From assembly GCA_018268755.1 (NCBI GenBank), contig JAFDVW010000019.1, positions 26,348-90,347 on the forward strand: a DNA stretch of 64,000 nt, in the 5' to 3' direction. Source of the DNA: Acidobacteriota bacterium (GTDB lineage Bacteria; Acidobacteriota; Terriglobia; Terriglobales; Acidobacteriaceae). The stretch's first letter is position 1, and every line of letters starts with the position of its first letter. The translations under genes and the position numbers were made by a program. The notes under the pieces were generated by a model. It ran no database searches and was not told where the DNA came from. It worked only from the letters and a program-made list of their open reading frames with translations. Below are positions 44,367 through 53,039 of this stretch, one piece after another.

Positions 44367-44765
44367 TCAGGGTTTGGCGGGCTTGAGCACCAGGGTATAG
44401 CTGGCTTGGCACTTTTCGGCGGGATCGTGAGTCTGGGTAGCGGAAAGGTCTCCGTGCGACGCTGAGAACTCCAGAGGGCGGCGGACTTTTTCCGGCAGGC
44501 CGATGAAGCGGGCTTTGCCATTGCTGTTAGCGCCGACTTCGAGATCCAGCTTGCGCAGTCCGAAGGCGCCATAAAGAATGCGCACGCGAATCTTGGTGTT
44601 ATAGACAGGAGCGGCGGCGTTGTCGGTGACCGTGAAGTCCACCGAGCAAGGGCCGAGACCTCCGTCGACGGAAGGAATGGTATTGGGATCGGGGGTTTGA
44701 TTAGCGCCAGCCAGCGCGCTCAGAAGAAAGAGAGACAGAATGAGAAGAAGACGAAGGCGAGCCAT
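44367..44765 (-). CDS. Small secreted protein, function unknown
   Basis: This 132-residue protein starts at ATG 44765 with a signal peptide (MARLRLLLILSLFLLSALAGA). The mature part has a beta-sandwich flavour: PCSVDFTVTDNAAAPVYNTK, RVRILYGAFGLRKLDLEVG and CQASYTLVLKP, resembling a carboxypeptidase-regulatory or transthyretin-like fold, with two cysteines that may pair. The start at 44921 would add a repeat-free but unlikely 52-residue extension. A 49-residue gene ends 43 bases upstream in the same direction. Confidence 0.8.
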   Translation of the reverse strand: MARLRLLLILSLFLLSALAGANQTPDPNTIPSVDGGLGPCSVDFTVTDNAAAPVYNTKIRVRILYGAFGLRKLDLEVGANSNGKARFIGLPEKVRRPLEFSASHGDLSATQTHDPAEKCQASYTLVLKPAKP

Positions 44766-44808
44766 AGGGTAAGGGTACCCCAAGCCGCCCCGCGCCTCCA
44801 AGGAGCCG

Positions 44809-44958
44809 CTAGGATTTGTGCCCGGGAGCGGAGGGATGGTGGGCCTTGCGGGCGCGGGCGCAGGTCGCGCGCTCGTCCTGGACTTCCACATGCATGGTGA
44901 GGGCGAAAAGCAGAACGGCACAGACCCAGAAGAAGATGGCGATGGCGATGCGCATCAT
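44809..44958 (-). CDS. Small 49-residue membrane protein
   Basis: A short frame starts at ATG 44958, preceded by GGAGG seven bases upstream, and encodes MMRIAIAIFFWVCAVLLFAL followed by a polar, basic tail ending in HHPSAPGHKS. It has one clear membrane segment and a strong ribosome binding site. It lies directly upstream of the secreted-protein gene at 44367-44765, so the two may be cotranscribed. No family is recognised. Confidence 0.6.
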   Translation of the reverse strand: MMRIAIAIFFWVCAVLLFALTMHVEVQDERATCARARKAHHPSAPGHKS

Positions 44959-45077
44959 GAAGCACCTCCGACGCTGCAAGAACAGGCTACACCGGGTGCC
45001 CGGTTTTGACTGTGATGGCGGTCACAATTTCATTCAGCCACGGCGAAGTGCCGTGGCCAGAGTAGTTTGCCAGGGGC

Positions 45078-46994
45078 TCAAGCGGCCTGGCGGCGGGCAC
45101 CGCGGGCGTGAAGAACCAGCACCCAGCAGGCTGGGCCTTCTCCCTGACTGCGGGAAATCACCGCTTCCAGGGGAAACTCTTCCCCGCTGACGTGACGCCC
45201 GGTGAGACAAACCAGCGCCGGAGCAGTTGCGGGAAGGTGCGCGGGAGCAGCCAGCAGGACAAGAATGGAGGCCGGATCGGGGATGAAATCCTGCAAGGGG
45301 CGTCCGGCGACCAGGGCCGCGGAGCAGCCGAAGGTCCGGGCAGCCACGGAATTGAAGGCCAGCACCTCTCCACTTTGGCCGAGGGTGATGACCGCCTGAT
45401 CGGAGAACTCGAGAAGGCCGTGCAATTGTGCTGGACTGAAATGCAGGGATGGTTCAGCAGCCTGGGCTGACTCCCGCAACAGAATGCCCATCCCGAACAG
45501 ATCGCCGTGAGCGTCGCCAACGGGATAAGCGCTCAGGAGAAACTTCCTAAGCTTGCCGGCGAAAAACACACCGACCTCCTGATCAAGGACTGGATGGTTG
45601 GTGCGCAGGATCTCATGCAAGGCGATGTGCAAGTTTCCCGCCAAGGCGGGAGTCACGTCCTCGGCTTGGCATCCAATGGGCTGCTCGGCGGGGACGCCGA
45701 AGATTTGGGCTAGGCGATCGGAGAGCACACGGTAGCGAAGTTCGGTGTCGAGGAAAGCCCAGCTCACGGGGGCGTAGCGAGTCATGGTTTCCAGCAACCG
45801 CTCAGCCGTCTCCTGCTCGCGAAGGACAGGCTTTTCGCCAGTCAGCTCCTGCCCATAGATGACAATGCCGCCGGTCTCGGCGCCGCCGTCTCCCCAGGGC
45901 TGCATTTCCCAGCGGCCGCGGCGTTTGCTTCCGTCAGGACGGGCCACTTCGCCTTCCAGAAGCACGGTGTTTCCGGCCAGACAACGGGCATGAGCGGCGC
46001 GCCAGGACTGGGGCAGGCCGGGGATGGCCTCGAACAAATTCCGGCCCAGAAGATCTTCCCGGCGCAGACCGAAGACCTGCAGGGAGAGATCGCTGACTTC
46101 GAGGAAACAGAGATGGCGATCAAACAGGGCAATGCGAGTGGCGGCATGGGCGACAAAGTTCTGGAGGAACTCGCGACGGCGCTGGAATTCGGCTTCGGCG
46201 TGGCGCTGCCCGGTCACATCGCTGCAAGTGCCGATCCAACGCACGGGGCGGCCCTGGGCGTTGCACACCAGGCGGGCGCGAGCGGAGATGAGGCGGACCG
46301 GACCGACCGGGGGCAGGGCGCGAAATTCGACGGACAGCTTGTGACCTTGTCTGGCCGCCCGCTGCATTTCCGCCAGCAGCCAGCGCTTGTCCTGGGGATG
46401 CACCAGGCGGAACCACTCCCGGGCGCGCACTTCATCGCGCGATGGAACATATCCCAGGACATCCGACATGCCGCGGCTCCAGTAGCCGGTACGACGGGAG
46501 ATGTCCCAATCAAAGAAGCCGACTTTGGTGGCGCGAGAAGCAGTCTGCAGGCGGAGGTGGCTGGACCGCAGCTCAGCTTCCATGCTCTGCAGGGTGGCGA
46601 GCTCGCGGAAGATGAGGCTTTCCCATTTCAGCCAGCGCGGCCAGCGGCCGCGCAAGCCCTTTTGCAGGTAGCGCAGGAAGACAGCCTGGAGCAGAAAGAA
46701 AAGGATGGTCAGCCAATCGTTGAGACTATAAATACTGATTGCGCCCGTGGGCGGATCAACCAGAGCGCATTCCACGCCACAGAGCAGGCCGAACAACAGA
46801 GACTCGGTAAGGTGAGCTTCCGCGGTCATGGGGACGAGCAGCAGGAAGTAAACCAGGAACACAGCCAGAGGCAGGGCACAGACGGGAAACAACAGGAAGG
46901 TGAGGGTGATGAAAACGCTTACCGCAACCAGTGTGGCCCAACGCTCTACCCTCATAGAACTGAGCAGAACCAGAACTCGATGCCAAGCGGACAT
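45078..46994 (-). CDS. Membrane-anchored multi-PAS protein without output domain
   Basis: This 638-residue protein starts at ATG 46994 (MSAWHRVLVLLSSMRVERW). About four membrane segments occupy residues 15-115, then a short coiled coil, then PAS-type domains at about 145-260 (GFFDWDISRRTGYWSRGMSD and WIGTCSDVTGQRHAE), 275-385, 395-510 and 520-630. No histidine kinase, GGDEF, EAL or HTH segment follows; the protein ends in LVLHARGARRQAA. It may sense a ligand or redox state and signal through another protein. No partner gene is adjacent. Confidence 0.85.
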   Translation of the reverse strand: MSAWHRVLVLLSSMRVERWATLVAVSVFITLTFLLFPVCALPLAVFLVYFLLLVPMTAEAHLTESLLFGLLCGVECALVDPPTGAISIYSLNDWLTILFFLLQAVFLRYLQKGLRGRWPRWLKWESLIFRELATLQSMEAELRSSHLRLQTASRATKVGFFDWDISRRTGYWSRGMSDVLGYVPSRDEVRAREWFRLVHPQDKRWLLAEMQRAARQGHKLSVEFRALPPVGPVRLISARARLVCNAQGRPVRWIGTCSDVTGQRHAEAEFQRRREFLQNFVAHAATRIALFDRHLCFLEVSDLSLQVFGLRREDLLGRNLFEAIPGLPQSWRAAHARCLAGNTVLLEGEVARPDGSKRRGRWEMQPWGDGGAETGGIVIYGQELTGEKPVLREQETAERLLETMTRYAPVSWAFLDTELRYRVLSDRLAQIFGVPAEQPIGCQAEDVTPALAGNLHIALHEILRTNHPVLDQEVGVFFAGKLRKFLLSAYPVGDAHGDLFGMGILLRESAQAAEPSLHFSPAQLHGLLEFSDQAVITLGQSGEVLAFNSVAARTFGCSAALVAGRPLQDFIPDPASILVLLAAPAHLPATAPALVCLTGRHVSGEEFPLEAVISRSQGEGPACWVLVLHARGARRQAA

Positions 46995-47246
46995 ATGCCG
47001 CACCCGGGCCCAAGAGTCTAAAGAAGAATCGAAGCTATCAAGTCCGTGCGGAAGTTGTCCACAAATTCCTGGGAAACGGCCGGTTTTTTTCCAGAGTGTG
47101 CTCTGCAGCGGCGAAGCTCGCCGGCTCCTGTCCAAACTTTAGACAAAATGGGGGCGACCTGGCCACTCCGAAACCGAAGGCGGGGACGACGGCGGGACGG
47201 GGCGTCGACTTTCCACCGCCCGGCGGTTCTCGATACACTGAGTTCC

Positions 47247-47543
47247 ATGACGACGCCGACGCAACCCAACATCAAGCTGCAAAATAGCGAGGACTACCGG
47301 GAGAACTACGCCAACAGCGTACAAGTCCGGGTCAATGTGTGGGACTTTTTCCTGGTGTTTGGCACCTTGCAGCAACAGACCGAGACGCAGGTGGATATTC
47401 AGAACTTTCAGGGCATCTATCTGAGCCCGCAGCAGGCCAAAGCGCTTTTGGGCATCCTGCAGCACAACGTGGCGGGGTATGAGAGCACCTTTGGCGAGAT
47501 CAAACTGGATCCGCGCATGGCGGCCCCGGGGCCGATCCACTAA
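47247..47543 (+). CDS. DUF3467 family protein
   Basis: This 98-residue protein starts at ATG 47247. Segments YRENYANSVQVRVNVWDFF and LSPQQAKALLGILQHNVAGYE fit the DUF3467 family of small cytoplasmic proteins of unknown role. The next gene begins directly after its stop codon (ATG 47544), so the two are likely coupled, although a link between DUF3467 and the membrane glycosyltransferase is not known. Confidence 0.85.
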   Translation: MTTPTQPNIKLQNSEDYRENYANSVQVRVNVWDFFLVFGTLQQQTETQVDIQNFQGIYLSPQQAKALLGILQHNVAGYESTFGEIKLDPRMAAPGPIH

Positions 47544-49142
47544 ATGGGCCCAACCATGACGGGCCGGGGCGGCGGGTGGCCGTTTTCCGTAGCGTTGTTC
47601 GCGCTGCTGTTCCTGGCGGTGTGGGGAACGCATGGACCGCTGCTGCACCTGCCCTATTTCTGGGACGAAGCGGGATACTATGTCCCCGCGGCCCGTGATC
47701 TGCTGACCACGGGCACGCTGATTCCCTTCTCTACTCCCTCGAATGCCCACCCGCCGCTGGTGATGGCTTATCTGGCGCTGGCCTGGAAGGTCGCCGGATT
47801 CGCGCCGTTCGTCACGCGCAGCGCCATGCTGGGACTGGCGGCGTTCTCCCTGCTTGGACTTTATCGGCTGGCGGAGACGGTGGCCAACCGCAGCGTGGCA
47901 TTGGCCACGGTGTTTCTGACCGCGCTGTGGCCGGTCTTCTTTGTGCAGAGTTCTCTGGCCCAGGTGGATATGGCGGCCGCGGGCTTTACCTTCTGGGGAC
48001 TGGCTGCGTACGTGAGGAAGCGCGGGGTAGGTACGGCAGTCTGGTTCTCGCTGGCCGCGCTTAGCAAGGAGACTGCCATCCTGGGTCCACTGGGCTTGCT
48101 GGCCTGGGAGTTGGCGCAGCAACTGGGGAAAGCGTGGACGCCGGAAGAGAAGCCGGAAAAAGCCATGCTGGCGGCGCTGGCCTTTCCCGTACTTCCACTG
48201 GCGGCGTGGTTTGCCTATCACTACTGGCGCACGGGATTCGTCTTCGGTAATCCGGAATTCTTTCGTTACAACGTGCAGGCCACGGCGCATCCCTTGCGGA
48301 TTGTGTTGGCTTTTGCCATGCGGATATGGCAGACCTTCGGCTACATGCACCTGTATGTGCTGACGCTGGCGGCGGGGCTAGCCCTGTGGCTGCCGGCGCG
48401 GTGGGAGTACGGGAAAGAGCGTCCGCGCATCGCGGTGAAAACCCAGGTGGCATTCCTGACGGTGTTGGCCACCTATTTGGGGGCCATGGCCGTGATCGGT
48501 GGAGCGGTGCTGGCGCGCTACATGCTGCCGGTAGCACCGCTGGGCATGTTGCTGGCAATTTCGGCGCTATGGCGACGGGTGCGGCGGTGGAAGGCGATCG
48601 TGGTCCTGGCCGGGCTGAGCTTTGTGCTGGCCCTGTTCACGCGGCCCCCCTTGGGATTCACGCTGGAGGACAACCTGGCCTATCGCGACTTCATCGAGAT
48701 GCACCAGCACGCGGCAAAGCTTATTGAGACGCGATATCCCACGGCGCGGGTGCTGACGGCGTGGCCGGGGAATGATGAATTGAGCACTCCTTATCTGGGA
48801 TACGTGACGCGCCCGGTGGGGACGCTGGGCATCGAGCATTTCGCACTCGATCAGATCATGGATGCGGCGCAAGCGCGGGGGCAATTTGATGTGGCTTTCG
48901 TGTTTTCCACGAAATTTCAGCCGCGATATACATGGATGGATGATTGGCCGGCATGGCGCGAATTGAAAACGCGGTATTTCGGATACCATCGCGACCTGCC
49001 GCCGGAGGCAGTGGCCCGCATACTCGGCGGGACGATTGTGTGGGAAGAGCAGCGCGAGGGGCAGTGGGCGGCCGTCGTAGTGATGGAGCAGGCGGCGGTC
49101 GAGGCAAGAAGTGGAGTCCGATTCGTGGCGAGATCGCGGTGA
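47544..49142 (+). CDS. GT39-like membrane glycosyltransferase
   Basis: This 532-residue membrane protein has about ten to twelve hydrophobic segments and the GT-C signature in its first loop, PYFWDEAGYYVPAARDLL, whose Asp-Glu pair is the catalytic/metal site of polyprenyl-phosphate-dependent transferases (ArnT/PMT family). SNAHPPLVMAYLALAWK follows. Such enzymes move a sugar from a lipid carrier to a protein or lipid on the periplasmic side. The start adjoins the stop of the DUF3467 gene. Donor and acceptor are unknown. Confidence 0.85.
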   Translation: MGPTMTGRGGGWPFSVALFALLFLAVWGTHGPLLHLPYFWDEAGYYVPAARDLLTTGTLIPFSTPSNAHPPLVMAYLALAWKVAGFAPFVTRSAMLGLAAFSLLGLYRLAETVANRSVALATVFLTALWPVFFVQSSLAQVDMAAAGFTFWGLAAYVRKRGVGTAVWFSLAALSKETAILGPLGLLAWELAQQLGKAWTPEEKPEKAMLAALAFPVLPLAAWFAYHYWRTGFVFGNPEFFRYNVQATAHPLRIVLAFAMRIWQTFGYMHLYVLTLAAGLALWLPARWEYGKERPRIAVKTQVAFLTVLATYLGAMAVIGGAVLARYMLPVAPLGMLLAISALWRRVRRWKAIVVLAGLSFVLALFTRPPLGFTLEDNLAYRDFIEMHQHAAKLIETRYPTARVLTAWPGNDELSTPYLGYVTRPVGTLGIEHFALDQIMDAAQARGQFDVAFVFSTKFQPRYTWMDDWPAWRELKTRYFGYHRDLPPEAVARILGGTIVWEEQREGQWAAVVVMEQAAVEARSGVRFVARSR

Positions 49143-49202
49143 GCTCCACGCCAGCAGGGAGATGCTTCCGACCTGCGGGACGCGCTTGATTCCTAATGCT
49201 GA

Positions 49203-49296
49203 CCGGGCAGGTGGGGACACCTGCCCCTACATGATCTTGTGAGGGACGTGGGCCTTGCAGATGCATAGAGACGTTGCGGAGCAACGTCTCTATGCA
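49203..49296. repeat. Family E element and a perfect 16-bp hairpin between convergent genes
   Basis: GGCAGGTGGGGACACCTGCC (about 49206-49225) is a family E copy. At 49262-49296, TGCATAGAGACGTTGC pairs perfectly with GCAACGTCTCTATGCA around a GGA loop. The hairpin lies 11 bases past the stop codon of the isomerase gene and could end or protect its transcript, though no T-run follows on either strand. Confidence 0.85.
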
Positions 49297-49307
49297 AACC
49301 AGCGGAG

Positions 49308-50918
49308 TTACAGGCCGGTGTCGCCGCAGAGGTAGACGGTGATGCCTAACTCGGCCATCATGGCAGCCTTGGCTGCCAGCGCCGAGGTGGCGGTCTTGGC
49401 GTCCCCCGCATAGACCACCTGCACGTGGTTGGATTTGTGGCGGGCCATGAGCTGGTCGCGGCTGACCCCATAAAACACGGCATTCATAATGGGCCACTGC
49501 GGCGTGGTGATGGACCAGCGGCGCTCGGTTTCCGCGATGGGGAGGGAAACTGAGCGGCCGCGGCCCAGGTCCGCTTTCACCTTTCCGTCTTCCACAAAGA
49601 CGCGGCTCCAGACAATCTCGCCGGGCTTACTGACACCTTTGATGCTCCCGCCGCCCAGGGGGAAATACATGGGGGGCTGGCGCTCGCTGACCGCGTCCGC
49701 GTATCCCTTGGCGAAATGAGCAGGAGGAACGGCGCCGGAAATTTCCAGGACCCACACAAATTCTTCTTTGCCGTCCACCGCGAAGTTCTCGCCGTAACGA
49801 ACATCGTGCAGGGTGTTTTCCGGGGCCAGTCCAAGGCGCCGCCAGAGGCGGTTGGTAACCAGGGCATCGACGCCGGCGCATTCATCCACTTCGTTGAAAT
49901 GCGGCAGGGCCTGGTCCTCGAAGAGCACGCGCTGGCCGGAGACATCTTTCACCGGCGGACGATCCACGTTATTGAGGATGCCTTCCACCAGATCGGAGGC
50001 CGGGCAGATGTCTTTCAGTCCCTGCTGATATTGAATGCCGATGGCATCGCAGCCGAAGTCGTCGGCGATGCGCAAAGCGGCGATATACATCCTGCACTGT
50101 TCGAGGATTTGAGCATCGGTGAGGTCGGTCGCGGGATTGGGGCCGGTATGAAACTTCATGCCCTTCTTGTCCAGCCAGGAGCGGACCTGCTGGGCTTCCG
50201 CGTCGGAGACGGCGCGCATGCCGGCGTAGAGCGCGGACTGGCTAAGGCGCTCTTTATAGAGCCCCAGCGGCTGCAGGAGTTCATCGGGAATGATGGCGTT
50301 GTACATTCCCATGCAGCCTTCATCGAAGACCCCAAGGATCGCTTTGTTCCGCTTGAGGTCGCGGCCCAGTTCGCGACCGGTGTTTTCCGGGCCGGCGGGC
50401 AACGGGACGGCGCTGAGCGGGCGCACGTGGCTGGCATCATGAACGACTTTTTCTCCCTTGAGCCAGCGGCGCAGGCCGTGCAGGAAGAATTCATCTGTGA
50501 AGTCTGCGCTCCATAGCGTGCTGTAGGAGACCCCGGCCTTGGTCATGGAGGCGTTGAGGTTCAGCATGCCGACCAGGCCAGGCCATTGGCCCGACCAGTT
50601 GGCAATGGTGAGGATCGGCCCTTTGTGGGTAATAAGGCCGGGGAGAACATGATGGCTGTATTGCCAGACCGCTTCGACCACGACGAGCGGAGCGTCGGGA
50701 GGGAGCTGGCGAAAGACCTCAATGCCGTGGCGCTGGCTATGGATGAAGCCGTGCTTGTCCTGCTCGTTGTAGGGATGGCCGCGGCGGACGGTACGGCCTT
50801 CCTTCTGGATGGCGGCGATGACCGCCTGTTCGGCTTCGTGCTGGGCCGGCCAGCAGACTTGATTGGCGGAGAGACGAAGGTCTCCGCTGGCGATAAGGAT
50901 AATTTCGGATTGAGCCAT
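49308..50918 (-). CDS. L-fucose/D-arabinose isomerase family protein
   Basis: This 536-residue protein fits the fucose/arabinose isomerase superfamily, which interconverts aldoses and ketoses (L-fucose to L-fuculose, D-arabinose to D-ribulose) with a divalent metal. Visible segments are LGVFDEGCMGMYNAIIPDEL, QQGLKDICPASDLVEG, LPHFNEVDECAGVDALVTN and a C-terminal HKSNHVQVVYAG; acidic residues in the first and third and the histidines of the last are candidate metal ligands. It is shorter than E. coli FucI (591). GGAG lies upstream of ATG 50918. It is the distal gene of the symporter/GH172 block, 173 bases after the 75-residue protein gene, and likely feeds the released sugar into metabolism. 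Confidence 0.85.
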   Translation of the reverse strand: MAQSEIILIASGDLRLSANQVCWPAQHEAEQAVIAAIQKEGRTVRRGHPYNEQDKHGFIHSQRHGIEVFRQLPPDAPLVVVEAVWQYSHHVLPGLITHKGPILTIANWSGQWPGLVGMLNLNASMTKAGVSYSTLWSADFTDEFFLHGLRRWLKGEKVVHDASHVRPLSAVPLPAGPENTGRELGRDLKRNKAILGVFDEGCMGMYNAIIPDELLQPLGLYKERLSQSALYAGMRAVSDAEAQQVRSWLDKKGMKFHTGPNPATDLTDAQILEQCRMYIAALRIADDFGCDAIGIQYQQGLKDICPASDLVEGILNNVDRPPVKDVSGQRVLFEDQALPHFNEVDECAGVDALVTNRLWRRLGLAPENTLHDVRYGENFAVDGKEEFVWVLEISGAVPPAHFAKGYADAVSERQPPMYFPLGGGSIKGVSKPGEIVWSRVFVEDGKVKADLGRGRSVSLPIAETERRWSITTPQWPIMNAVFYGVSRDQLMARHKSNHVQVVYAGDAKTATSALAAKAAMMAELGITVYLCGDTGL

Positions 50919-50949
50919 GAATTGGATCTCCGGATTGGTGGCACGGCGG

Positions 50950-51085
50950 AAGCCGCACCGTTTCCTTTTATTCGGACGGCCGAGGGCGGCCGTCCCTACG
51001 TGTTGCGCTTAGTTAACTGGGGCTGAAGCCCCGTGTTCTTCTGTGGGGTGCGTTTATGCAGGGCTGAAAGCCCTGCTCCACCCTA
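50950..51085. repeat. Short palindromes between isomerase and symporter-partner genes
   Basis: The gap holds GGACGGCCGAGGGCGGCCGTCC (given as GGACGGCC/GGCCGTCC, about 50974-50995), GGGGCTGAAGCCCC (about 51019-51032) and GCAGGGCTGAAAGCCCTGC (about 51058-51076). They could punctuate the operon transcript. Confidence 0.65.
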
Positions 51086-51091
51086 TTCATC

Positions 51092-51319
51092 TCACTTTGC
51101 GGCATCCGAGCGGGGCCAGAAGCGGATGACATAGATCAGCCCGAACACCAGCATGCCCGCTCCCCACCAGACGTCGACGTGCAGGTTGGCCAGCACCACC
51201 TCGGTGGGAGAGTGGGCGGCCCATTCGTAGACGCCGGCGCCTAAAATCAGCACGCCGTACACCACCAATAAAGAGCCGATGAAGAACCAGATGGAGATGA
51301 AGTGCTTATCAATATGCAT
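51092..51319 (-). CDS. Small membrane protein partnered with the symporter
   Basis: This 75-residue protein has two membrane segments (FISIWFFIGSLLVVYGVLIL and VWWGAGMLVFGLIYVIRFW). It begins 10 bases after the symporter stop codon and has its own GGAG site. Small membrane proteins next to SSS-family symporters in sugar loci may act as subunits or regulators. Position is the main evidence. Confidence 0.75.
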   Translation of the reverse strand: MHIDKHFISIWFFIGSLLVVYGVLILGAGVYEWAAHSPTEVVLANLHVDVWWGAGMLVFGLIYVIRFWPRSDAAK

Positions 51320-51329
51320 AATCCGGCTC

Positions 51330-53039
51330 CTACCAGAAGATCAGGTTCAGAATGACAAAGCCCACCGCCACCGCGATGGCCCAGGTGATGGGACGCTTGA
51401 AGAAGGGGAAATGCCCTTCCGCGGGAATCTCCGTCATGCCATAGACCAACCCTTTGAGTTCATGCGCGGGCTTGGGCTTGGTGAACAGAGTAATGACGAC
51501 GGTGGCCACCACGTTGGCGATCAGCGACCACATGGCGCGATAGATGTTCTCGGCCATGTCCTTGGCCTGGTCGGAGAAGGCAATGTACTTGAGCGCGCCG
51601 GGGTCGAGCTTCACCCAGAGCCACAGGCCCAGGGAGACGAGAATTCCGATGAGCAGTCCCCAGAAGCCGGCGGCGGGCGTGGTGCGCTTCCACAACATGC
51701 CCAGGATGACCGTGCCGAACATGGGCACGATGAAGAACACGAAGACGGCCTGGGCGTAGACGATGATGCTGGAGAAATTCATCACCAGATACGCAGTGCC
51801 GATGCTGACGAAAACCCCCAGCAGCGAGCACCAGCGGCCCATGGAGAGGTAATGGGCGTCGCTGGCCTGCTTGCGGATGAGCGGCTTGTAGATATCGTAA
51901 GTCCACACCGTGGCAAAGGCGCTGACATTGCCGGCCATGCCCGACATGAAGCCGGCCACCAGCGCGGTGATTCCGAGGCCCAGCAGTCCGGGGCCGCAGT
52001 AACGGGCCAGCATGAGGGGCAGCACTTCGTTATAGCTGTGCATGCCGGGACCCGCCATGCTCTCCGGCACCAGCTTGAAGGGGAGCACCGCCAGCCCCAG
52101 CAATCCGGGCAGGATGACGATCAGCGGCACCAGCATCTTGAAGAAGGCGCCAATGACGGTGCCCAGCTTGGCGGAGCGCAGGTCTTTCGCGGCCATGACG
52201 CGCTGCACCACGAGGAAGTCGGTGGTCCAGTAACCAAAGGAGATCGCCAGGCCCCAGCCGAAGACAATGCCGGTCCAATGCACGCCCATGGGATTGCCGG
52301 CAAAGGAGCCGGTGGTGCTCCACATGTGGATGAAATCCTGGCCGGGAAAATTCTGCTGGATGCGCTGCACCATGCCGTCCCAGCCGCCAGTCTCGATGAG
52401 CCCGACGATAGGAATGACCAGGCAGCCGATCCAAATGAGAAAGAACTGCAGGACCTCATTGAAGATGGCGGAAAGCAGGCCGCCGGCCATGACATAGACG
52501 GCCACGGTGAGCGACGAGACCCAGATGCTGAAATGGATGTTCCAGCCCAGAATGACCTTCATGATGATGGCCATGGAGAACATGTTGATGCCGCTCATCA
52601 GGATGGTCATGACCGCGAAGGAGATGGCGGAGACGGAACGCGCGCCTTCTCCGTAGCGCAGGTGGAGGTAGCCGGGCACGGAGTGGGTCTGGCAGATGTA
52701 ATAGAAGGGCAACATCACCAGGGCGAGAAAGAGAATGGCGGGGATGGCGGCGATCCAGTAAGCATGGGCGACGAGGATGCCGTACTGATAGGTGGCGGCG
52801 GCGTAGCCCATCATTTCCAGCGAGCCCAGGTTGGCGGAGATGAAGCTGAGCCCGGCGATCCAGGCCGTCATCTGGCGGCCGGCCATAAAGAATTCTTCGC
52901 TGGTGCTGGCGTAGCGGCGCAGATAGAGGCCCAGGCCCAGCACCAGGACAAAGTAGATGACGATGATGAGCAGGTCGACGGGCTTGAGCGACATGAGCCG
53001 CGCCCCGGCGGCGGCGAACCACAAGGCCATAGCCGGCAT
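51330..53039 (-). CDS. Sodium:solute symporter (SSS family), probable sugar transporter
   Basis: This 569-residue protein has about 13-14 membrane segments and SSS features: VDLLIIVIYFVLVLGLGLYL, EEFFMAGRQMTAWIAGLSF, GYAAATYQYGILVAHAYW and a mid-protein GWGLAISFGYWTTDFLVVQR. It should import a solute with sodium. ATG 53039 overlaps the stop codon of the DUF4380 gene (ATGA); an internal ATG at 52994 (MSLKPVD) is closer to the usual SSS start. The context of GH172, DUF4380 and a sugar isomerase implies a sugar substrate. Confidence 0.9.
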   Translation of the reverse strand: MPAMALWFAAAGARLMSLKPVDLLIIVIYFVLVLGLGLYLRRYASTSEEFFMAGRQMTAWIAGLSFISANLGSLEMMGYAAATYQYGILVAHAYWIAAIPAILFLALVMLPFYYICQTHSVPGYLHLRYGEGARSVSAISFAVMTILMSGINMFSMAIIMKVILGWNIHFSIWVSSLTVAVYVMAGGLLSAIFNEVLQFFLIWIGCLVIPIVGLIETGGWDGMVQRIQQNFPGQDFIHMWSTTGSFAGNPMGVHWTGIVFGWGLAISFGYWTTDFLVVQRVMAAKDLRSAKLGTVIGAFFKMLVPLIVILPGLLGLAVLPFKLVPESMAGPGMHSYNEVLPLMLARYCGPGLLGLGITALVAGFMSGMAGNVSAFATVWTYDIYKPLIRKQASDAHYLSMGRWCSLLGVFVSIGTAYLVMNFSSIIVYAQAVFVFFIVPMFGTVILGMLWKRTTPAAGFWGLLIGILVSLGLWLWVKLDPGALKYIAFSDQAKDMAENIYRAMWSLIANVVATVVITLFTKPKPAHELKGLVYGMTEIPAEGHFPFFKRPITWAIAVAVGFVILNLIFW

